Under the pieces are notes generated by a model. The model made no database searches and was not told the origin of the DNA. It saw only the letters and a list, made by a program, of their open reading frames with translations. A stretch of DNA of 64,000 bases from Phoronis australis. Taxonomy: Eukaryota > Phoronida > Phoronidae. Location of the stretch: assembly GCA_002633005.1 (NCBI GenBank), contig NMRA01000004.1:1497245-1561244 (forward strand). The letters are read 5' to 3'. A program made the position numbers and the translations under genes. Below, one piece after another: positions 57,301 to 64,000 of this stretch (position 1 is its first letter; the number at the start of each line of letters is the position of its first letter).

Positions 57301-60300
57301 ATGATGGTGCTAAGTATGCCAGCTCCCCATGGTCCTGAAGACTCAGCTCCCCAGTATCAGCACATGTTTAAAAATGTTACAACGCACAGGTACTGGCATA
57401 ATTATTTTAGAATACCTGCTTTAGTCTGATTTGAATATATCTATTGTTTGTAGGTAGGTAACTTAATGGTCAGTTTTGGACATGAAGGGCCTGTGAACAC
57501 GCAAGTTCACTTGAGACTTGACTGCAAAATTGACCATTCAAATGGTGTGAAATTGTAAAAAGTACTCGAAGTGTGTCACATGAATCATCAATTATCAAGT
57601 TGAGAGTAAAGATCGTTCTAAGATAGGGAACAACCAGGTGGCATGATAAATAAGCATAATTGTTTTATTTCATTTTATCAAACTTTGTATACTTCAACAT
57701 GTTCTACATTTTCTAGATGTGAGCTGGTACATTATTAGCATATCTTTCAGAACACCAAGTTGGAATTTTGCCCCAAATCCTGACAAACAGTGGCTTTTAC
57801 AAGTTACTCCAAAGATGGAGCCCATTCGACAGGCCTTCACAGATCTTCTGCATCGGAAGAGACTTCAAACATTACAATCTGTGGATGATGCTGTAGAGAA
57901 GGTGACTGTGTACCATTAATGAATGGTGTGAAGATCTAGGAATTGTCTATAATTTGTTTGCGTATGTTTTTTCAACGAAACATCTAATTTAAGCCAAATC
58001 TAAACATTGGCTTGGGTTCCATTCTTATTTCAGAAATAGGAATCAATACACAATAAGCCTTCAATGTTATGCACTATTTGCTGTCTGTAGATATGTATTT
58101 TCATTCACTAGTTATACTAGGATGTTTTGCAACGGAGGTCCACGGTTCCGCATTTTGTGAATCATTGCAGTTTGCTCCACTGAATAAGGGATAACTGGTC
58201 CTCAAAATTCAGGACGCTTGTAAGTGATTAATGCCAAAAACTGTATAGGAACCCCACAGAAGTAGGCTAGTTTTATGAGCAGACTTTAGGTGGTGTTACT
58301 AGTCTGTGCTTAGCTTTAAGTTGTATTGCCTCTCTTTGTATGTTTAAGGTATACGCAGAGTTGAGGAATTTAGGTGAACTAGACAATACCTACATAGTGT
58401 ATACTTCAGACCATGGTTATCATTTGGGCCAGTATGGTCTTATCAAAGGAAAAGCCATGCCATATGAGATGGATGTCAGAGTACCATTCTACATCAGAGG
58501 GCCGGGAATCAGGCGTGGTGTAAGGTAATGAAGCTGCAGTTCTTTATTAAGTCTGTTTCAAAATTGATTTGTTAGATTTGATGTTGTGAAATTATATTAA
58601 ACTTAAAACGGTAATGTTTGGCAAATGTTGGATGTGTTGTTTGCTACAATTTCATTAAATCTCTGCACCCAACAAACTCTGCGAATACATGTAGTCAGTA
58701 TCTTGTTTCTCCATTGTCCCCTGTTGCCTTTGCTTGTCCATCGATTTTCTCAAAAACTGCTTAACAGATCATGATAAAACTTGGCATAGAGTCATGGGAC
58801 AGTCAATTTTCAGATGGATTTGACTGCCATTGCACCTCGTGTTGGCTATTTTGATTTTTGGTAAGGAATGTCTTGTGCTTAAACTGTTACTAAAAGTGTT
58901 GACTTATTTTTGTGAAACTTGACACAAATGTTTGTAGCTCAGATGCACTGGCAATGCATAATTGGACACAGATTGTACTTTTCTGGCATCCCTGTGAGAT
59001 ATTAGATGTGGTTGCATTATTGTCAAAATGGTTTGACATATTTTCTGATGGTCTTTGACATAGAGATCTATGGATGAGATATGTTATGATATAATAGTGG
59101 TCAAATTAATCTAATTATATTGCATGATACTAATAACGAACCTTAGAAGCACACTGTTTGTGGTGCAGTCATGGACACATGTCAATGCTTTGTGTGAACA
59201 TTTGGTGGAATTGAACATTTCCGAACAACAATTGTGTCGGTATCTTATGATGCAGCTTTTTTCAATGAGTATACTCTGTATCTGAAAAACACCTGAAGAA
59301 CAATATAAAGATATAAGCTTTATCACCAGGTGGAGATAGATTATTTTGTGGACAATATTCAGCATAAATTCTTTGCACTCGTAATGCCGTCGAATTATCA
59401 TTGTTGAGTAGTGGGATATATTTGTTGAAGACGATACATGCTGAAAAGTCCAAACTCACAAAATGACTGTGAATGAAAGAAATTGCTTTTCATTTTTCAA
59501 TTCAGCTCATCTCGGTCACTAGAATTTTAAATTTGGCTAAGCAAAATTTGCTTTCATTCACTAACAATGCTAAAGAATTGTACGTCGCATGTTCAAACTT
59601 CAGGATGGATTTTCATTTTTTAACATTATTTCTTGTCAAGGATACCACATATTGTGCTGAATATTGACGTAGCCCCCACAATCCTTGAGATGGCTGGAGT
59701 AGTTGCACCAGCTCACATGGATGGCAAGTCCATCTTCAACATTCTTGGACAGACTGGAGATCCTAACAAGTGAGTATCTCAGCCATGAAGCACCAGTGTT
59801 GACTTTAAGACAGGATAAGGATTATTAAGTACAACTCTTGATTTTGAACCACTTTCATTGTAGTGCAATGAATTTGATTTTACATTCTGTCTTACATTCT
59901 AGTTTTGAGAACCTTACCTTGTTAAAAAAATAATCGCAGCCAGTCGGGTACACATTATAACCAGAAATGCGCATGCAGGTTGGGCCCACTACACTGGTCA
60001 CCTGGAACCATTTTTATGCTTTTTCATTAATATTTAGTTAAAATCGAGCTGAGGAGCTAGAGATCTGTCTCAAGGGTCTAGCAGTGTAACCTAGTGGGAC
60101 TCGAATCCATGACCTCGAATAAAGAAATTGAAAGCTATCCCACTAGGCCACACTGCCTCCACTAAACCTTACCTTGTTGGTGCCAATGTAAATGTTTTGG
60201 TCAAACTAGTAAATCTGTTATTTCTTGAGTGTCCAGGGTTCTTATTATTTTTGATGTACCAAACTGTTTTTCAAATTTCTACTACCCTTTTATCAAGCTT

Positions 60301-63300
60301 ATATTACTGACACATCTGACATAATTGGTGGTTTTGTTTGTTTTATTTGTTTAAAGTTTTGTGGACAGAGTTCTTTTGAAGAAGAAACCATGGAGAGGTG
60401 CATTTTTGCTTCAGAGGGGGTAAGTAATAATCACACCTTGGGGGTGTCACCACTAGCACTGAATCTTGCAAGTTATTGTTTGTCCAGTTTGTTATATATG
60501 TTCATCTGGTTAGTTCATGGCCATGTGAAAGGGAAGTTGATTTTGTCACTGCCCCAAGTTACACACCTTGCGCTGCTTCTTTTCTCAAAAAAACAACCAC
60601 AGATAGTGCTCGCCATCATATGCGTGATGTCGCATGTGACGTCACTCACTGCATGGTACGTTGTTGACAAATAGCTGGCTGTTGCCATTAGAAACTCGGC
60701 CCGTTTCATGGCAGCTTGTACTTTGTAAGTAGATTTGTACAAGAATCGTTGGTTTCATCAATTCTTCATATTACGAGCACTGATCTGGTTCTTTTGTGTG
60801 GAACAGAGCAATTACTGTGTTAGCGATGACTATACAGCAATAAAGTTCAGGGTGAAATAATTTGCAATATTATTTACTGTAGCTTGTAAGTTTTTGAACC
60901 CCAAAGAAATATCAAAAAAATTTAACGAAACGATGTTTCTGGATTTGGTTTATTGACCTGTGTGGCACTCAACATAGATTTATTATGGTATATAATTGGT
61001 GTGCAACTCGTGATGGTGAAAAAAAGATTGATTGGGGTAGATTGATATCTGGATTTGGAAACTGCCGTTGTGTAAATTTGAAACTATACGAGAGATATTT
61101 GTAATGCTTGTGGGACGTAGATGTAGCACAGCATATACTGAGGCAGTATGAAGCCTCAGTCTGAAACTTGCAAATATACAACGTCCAATGTCTAAGTGAG
61201 TTCAATCCATATTACACAACCTCATCATAGACTACAAAACAATAGTTCTCTGTTACTGGAGAATCAATCACCTTGGAATAGTTCATCATTCCAGGGACCA
61301 TGCTAATATTTTTGAAGATGAAGTCTTCATTTTGTTACCCAGTGAGCCCTCTATTGGTACCAGTAAACTCTCGTTTGAAGTAATGTACGAGCATATCTAG
61401 TCCAGGGCCTCATTTTGTCAAAGGTCCCAAATCCAGAATTAACTATGGCTGTCTTAACTTTGATTTTAATTTGTACACAGTTCATTAATATGACATGTGA
61501 AGGTGGTTGTAAAATTTGAATATGAGAAAAATATTAACTTATAACTTTGTTGGTTAAATCTGAAGAAAAACATGTTGCATTTGCTATAATATGCCTATGA
61601 CTGACCTTTTGTAAAATGAGTCCTAGTTTTCAAGCCGATGCCTTGTATAGTGCAGGTTTTGCTCCTTCGATGGAGTGATACTTATTTTTACACTGATATA
61701 ATGCTGTTCTTTATTTAGAAAGGTTACAGGCAGGATGGTCGTTAGGCGGGAGCAAATGGAAGCTGAGAAGAACAATATGTCCCATACCCTGACGGAATGC
61801 TCAAAGGAACAGTACCAGCCTCCTTGCAAGCCTGGCCAGGTACGTATTGTTAGTTGAATCTTACTTATACCAGTGGTTAAGTCATGCATTATAACATGCT
61901 TGCATTGATGGCATTTTTTGTTGTCTCTCCTGTGGATTGGTTTAGAACTCCCTGACCCCCCCATAGAGTCACCATTGCTTGTGATTTTTACATTGAGACA
62001 CCCAGTACTATTTAGTATTTTTCTTCATAGATTTTGTCATTCTATTATTGGAATAATAATCTTAATTCAATCCTGTTAGATCTAATCACTGCTCTGATGC
62101 TTTCTTCTTGCAGAATTGGGTATGCGTAAAAAATGAATACACGGGACGACTTCGATTCCAAAAGTGCCGTAAACATAACACAAACAAACAACAATGCGTC
62201 TGTCCAAAGTCCACCAGAACCCAGGTGCAACAAGTGTCAACTAAACGTGGTAGGGTATTGGAGTCTAGATTCATTGTATTCGTTGTCATGTACATGGATT
62301 TGTAGGACACGAGGAAATGTGAAACCTCAGTTCATGAAGGTAGCACTTGTGTTATTCTATACTTACCTAACACAAATGCTGTTGTGATAAGTTTTAGGGA
62401 CTAGTTTTGGTATTGTGTAAAACCTATCACTCTGTTTAACATCATCTTGCGTTGTGGTTTCAGACTGCGGTGATTCTTCACTACCTCTAGCACACAACAT
62501 TTCCCACTACCATAATCCTATGATCCAAAAATCTAACGGGCTCCTGATTTTTCTGTGGTCATTTGATACATTGCAGAATTAGACAACATCATAACATCAG
62601 CGTCTATATTTACTATATCTAATTATCGCATACTGGCTAATTGCTGATTATATGATCGTCCAAATTTCATGAAAAAGGCGAAATGCCACTCATGAACTAG
62701 AGGACAACAGTTGGCTACAAACAGTAATTGCTCGGATATTGCGTCCTCAGTAGTTTAGTGGTAAGAGCACTAGACCGGTAGTCAAGAGACCTGTGGTTCG
62801 ATTCCCAGTTGGGGGCTCCTGATTTTTCTGTGCTTATTTGATCTAATGATTTTGTGTGGCTGACCCCTTATGACGGCAATTGTTTACCGTGGTTCCATGA
62901 GTCTTGTATTTCAGTGCCTGTCATGATAATCTGAGTTGAATATAAAACATTGGAGTGATGTTTTTATCGTGGCAAGTTTTAAAATGAAGTTGACTATTCA
63001 TTTCGTTCAGTAATAAATGCAGTTTAGTACCATAGTAATGTTAAGATAATATTTGTGATATTGTAACTGCACACCTTCAGGATGAGGGTCAAGGTACTCG
63101 AGATCCCAAATAAGTTGTGCTGACATAAGAAAATCGTAAACTGGAAAGTATTCAAACCATTAAAACTTAAAACTGCAATGAAATAATCGATTTTCAAAAG
63201 GATTTCAATCTTTAATATAAGTACTTGTGGCTTTTCAATAACTAATGTAAATTTCACATTTTTGTCAGAGGTGCCTCTGTTTAGGCTGCTGTTGTGGAAA

Positions 63301-64000
63301 ATCTAATGTGGTGACCCCTACTTTGTTTTTGCAGATTTGTAGTAGGCATAGATCAAAATTTCAAAAAAAATATACTGGTAAGTTGTAACTGTGTTGAACT
63401 TCCTTTTCAGAATAGACTCAAATATGGCAGACTGGTCGTTGTTTGTGCTCTTGAATGTCCTTTTGTTGGTTTTCAGATGTTGTTAGCCGTTGCCGCGTTA
63501 GACAAGATAACACGGTAGCATGTGACGAGACTGTCATTCGAAACAAGAATTTGCTGAAAACTCAGCGAGATGCCATCGATAAAATGATAAATGAATACAG
63601 GCAAGACATCAAGAAATTGAAAGTAAGTTGTCGCATGACTTTAATTTGTCACAATAAAGAAGTAATACGTAAAGAGGAAGCAAAAGAAAGCAAAATTAAA
63701 CAAATTTGTTTACCATGGCGGTTGTAGGGGTGAACTGAGATTTTGACCAGGGCTCTCTCCTTGGACAAACATATGAAGAATTTGGGCTACCTCTGTAACA
63801 GCGATATGGAGCCTTTTTTATCTAATGCTGTATTGTGAAGATTTCTGTGAAAACATTTGCAAATTGCATCCACACCAACATGATTCTTATTAGCTAGTAA
63901 GTATTTCATTCGTGTGCTTACATTGCAGAAAATCAGGAAACACCTAAAGAATGGTCAGATAGTGGTTGAAAATTTACGCAACGGCCAGTGTGAATGTAGC
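51205..64000 (+). CDS. SULF: extracellular heparan-sulfate 6-O-endosulfatase (Sulf), 3' end beyond window
   Basis: Thirteen recognised exons encode the first ~596 residues. Signal peptide ~1-18 ([18 protein letters not shown]). The sulfatase domain starts at ~46 ([11 protein letters not shown], metal-binding Asp55/Asp56), followed by CCPSRSS with the formylglycine-type Cys91, [43 protein letters not shown], the second metal site [10 protein letters not shown] (Asp320/His321), [16 protein letters not shown] and [13 protein letters not shown]. Next comes the Sulf-specific hydrophilic region with Cys-containing blocks ([28 protein letters not shown]) and a helical, probably coiled segment ([20 protein letters not shown]) at the window end. 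Sulf removes 6-O-sulfates from heparan sulfate on the cell surface and in matrix, tuning Wnt, FGF, BMP and other signals. Exon phases are consistent throughout. Weak points are the 3' limit of exon 10 and the small exon 11; the remainder of the gene lies past 64000. Confidence 0.93.
51462..51930. repeat. ~118-bp satellite array in Sulf intron 1, first block
   Basis: GGCTATAAAGTATTAATATA then AACCGCATATTTTTCAAAAT..GTAGAGCACTGTAAGACTGC..GACATTTATTATCA; units start near 51462, 51578, 51696 and 51817. Wholly inside the intron. Confidence 0.9.
52255..52740. repeat. ~118-bp satellite array in Sulf intron 1, second block
   Basis: Same units as 51462-51930 (starts near 52359, 52478 and 52602), beginning mid-unit directly after a single N at 52254. 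The 300 bp following each block are also duplicated (51930-52253 and 52715-53040), so the whole ~780-bp segment is repeated across the N. Confidence 0.9.
53306..53545 (+). CDS. SULF: Sulf exon 2, active-site cysteine
   Basis: 240 nt from [11 protein letters not shown] to KSVGYSN. Contains [15 protein letters not shown], the sulfatase C-x-P-S-R signature. Acceptor TTTGCAG|, donor AATG|GTAAGA; phase 1 in, phase 1 out. Confidence 0.93.
54935..55762. repeat. split copy of the 39262-39560 hairpin repeat, in Sulf intron 2
   Basis: 54935-55105 matches the left part and 55673-55762 the right part of the repeat at 39262-39560; about 560 bp lies between. The hairpin (55695-55710 with 55721-55736) is imperfect here, 14 of 16 pairs. 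Either a nested insertion here or an internal deletion in the other copy explains the difference. Confidence 0.7.
55865..56090 (+). CDS. SULF: Sulf exon 3
   Basis: [20 protein letters not shown] through LSKRQNPE, then two bases. The acceptor is TTGTAG|. The donor GAGAA|GTACAG was chosen because it restores the frame to the [13 protein letters not shown] exon. Confidence 0.88.
57294..57389 (+). CDS. SULF: Sulf exon 4
   Basis: 96 nt, [20 protein letters not shown] to NVTTH. Acceptor CTTCTAG|, donor CACAG|GTACTG; phase 2 at both ends. Confidence 0.9.
57751..57901 (+). CDS. SULF: Sulf exon 5
   Basis: [20 protein letters not shown] to QSVDDAVEK. Acceptor TATCTTTCAG|, donor AAG|GTGACT; leaves phase 0. 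Confidence 0.9.
58349..58524 (+). CDS. SULF: Sulf exon 6, second metal site
   Basis: [20 protein letters not shown] then [20 protein letters not shown] and VPFYIRGPG. Asp320/His321 correspond to the calcium-binding DH of sulfatases. Acceptor GTTTAAG|, donor GTAAG|GTAATG. Confidence 0.92.
59641..59769 (+). CDS. SULF: Sulf exon 7
   Basis: [20 protein letters not shown] to GQTGDPN. Acceptor TTCTTGTCAAG|, donor AACAA|GTGAGT. End of the catalytic fold. Confidence 0.9.
60085..60160 (-). repeat. tRNA-derived SINE head in a Sulf intron
   Basis: The minus strand has TGGCCTAGTGG (A box, 60140-60150) and GGATTCGAGTCCC (B box, 60096-60108) at tRNA-like distance. Too degraded in the stems for a functional tRNA. 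Confidence 0.6.
60357..60419 (+). CDS. SULF: Sulf exon 8
   Basis: 63 nt, [20 protein letters not shown]. Corresponds to the vertebrate Sulf block ending 'W+..FLVERG'. Acceptor TTTAAAG|, donor GGGG|GTAAGT in phase 2. Confidence 0.85.
61719..61839 (+). CDS. SULF: Sulf exon 9, start of hydrophilic region
   Basis: [20 protein letters not shown] to [14 protein letters not shown]. Acceptor TTTATTTAG|, donor CAG|GTACGT; leaves phase 0. Confidence 0.85.
62114..62254 (+). CDS. SULF: Sulf exon 10, 3' end uncertain
   Basis: [20 protein letters not shown], then a basic Cys-containing stretch ([12 protein letters not shown]). The acceptor CTTCTTGCAG| is strong. The donor AGG|GTATTG gives the phase needed by the next exon, but CGTG|GTAGGG at 62249 is an alternative if an unseen small exon lies between. 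The frame hits a stop at 62303-62305 if unspliced. Confidence 0.7.
62743..62816 (+). repeat. tRNA-like sequence, probably a SINE head
   Basis: 74 nt. The acceptor stem GTCCTCA/TGGGGGC pairs fully with G-T wobbles; A-box-like TAGTTTAGTGG (62751-62761); perfect B box GGTTCGATTCC (62795-62805). The anticodon stem has one mismatch, the loop CCGGTAG lacks the usual T33, and the T stem has two mismatches. The flanking GGGCTCCTGATTTTTCTGTG appears both after it (62813) and at 62539. Best read as a SINE or pseudo-tRNA. Confidence 0.6.
63335..63377 (+). CDS. SULF: Sulf exon 11, small basic exon (tentative)
   Basis: 43 nt, [14 protein letters not shown] plus one base. The acceptor TTTTTGCAG| and donor ACTG|GTAAGT are both strong, and the phase matches the next exon. 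No conserved Sulf motif, so it rests on splice sites and basic composition alone. Confidence 0.5.
63477..63622 (+). CDS. SULF: Sulf exon 12, helical segment
   Basis: [20 protein letters not shown], then [20 protein letters not shown]. Resembles the vertebrate block 'HKCFI...CE+.LY.....WK.HK..ID+EI..L'. Acceptor GGTTTTCAG|, donor AAA|GTAAGT. Confidence 0.85.
63929..64000 (+). CDS. SULF: Sulf exon 13, cut by the window end
   Basis: [20 protein letters not shown] then CECS, matching the vertebrate 'L+E+RGHLKR+...ECSC' block. Acceptor ACATTGCAG|; the exon continues past 64000. Confidence 0.85.

Noticed and set aside
62108-62305. Sulf ending with the stop at 62303
   Set aside because: The residues before that stop are read-through into the intron; conserved downstream Sulf exons (63477-63622, 63929-64000) show the gene continues.
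62743-62816. Functional tRNA gene
   Set aside because: Mismatches in the T and anticodon stems, no T33, and a repeated 3' tail suggest a SINE or pseudo-tRNA.

Overview
The window is AT-rich animal nuclear DNA. It has spliced genes with GT/AG introns of about 0.5-2.3 kb, many DNA-transposon relics, tRNA-derived SINE heads, a Penelope-like retroelement and minisatellites. The best identified gene, an extracellular heparan-sulfate 6-O-endosulfatase (Sulf), together with the divergent TRPV-like channels, points to a bilaterian, probably a marine invertebrate such as a hemichordate, echinoderm, amphioxus or lophotrochozoan. The sequence alone does not settle which.

Layout. 1-11 kb is gene-poor and repeat-rich; two copies of one dispersed element differ in the number of internal tandem units. 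11.2-21.3 kb holds two closely related intronless TRPV-like channel genes, both on the minus strand. Between them lie a hAT-type MITE with an 8-bp target duplication, a 1.4-kb TA-flanked element with subterminal repeats, and a decayed Penelope-like fragment. 22.7-27.4 kb is a six-exon minus-strand gene of unknown function (409 aa predicted, every intron in phase 0), with a PIF/Harbinger relic in its first intron and a CRE/octamer/CGCG-palindrome cluster at its 5' end. 29.9-31.7 kb holds a 57-bp GC-rich minisatellite and the 3' exon of an aldo-keto reductase; an isolated minisatellite unit ends at the exon's splice acceptor. 32.5-37.4 kb is a graveyard of elements: a Penelope-like RT/GIY-YIG ORF followed by a hammerhead ribozyme, a zinc-finger/PD-(D/E)XK retroelement derivative, and a hAT transposase fragment. 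38-51 kb is mostly non-coding. It contains a duplicated, promoter-like segment (42.2-44.3 kb) that may carry a 5' untranslated exon of the Sulf gene. 51.2-64.0 kb is the Sulf gene, plus strand, with 13 recognised exons; its 3' part runs off the window.

No operon-like or obviously cooperating gene set is visible; the genes look independent. Three single N positions (9115, 43392, 52254) each sit at the junction of a direct duplication. Some of the apparent tandem duplications may therefore be unmerged contig ends rather than biology.
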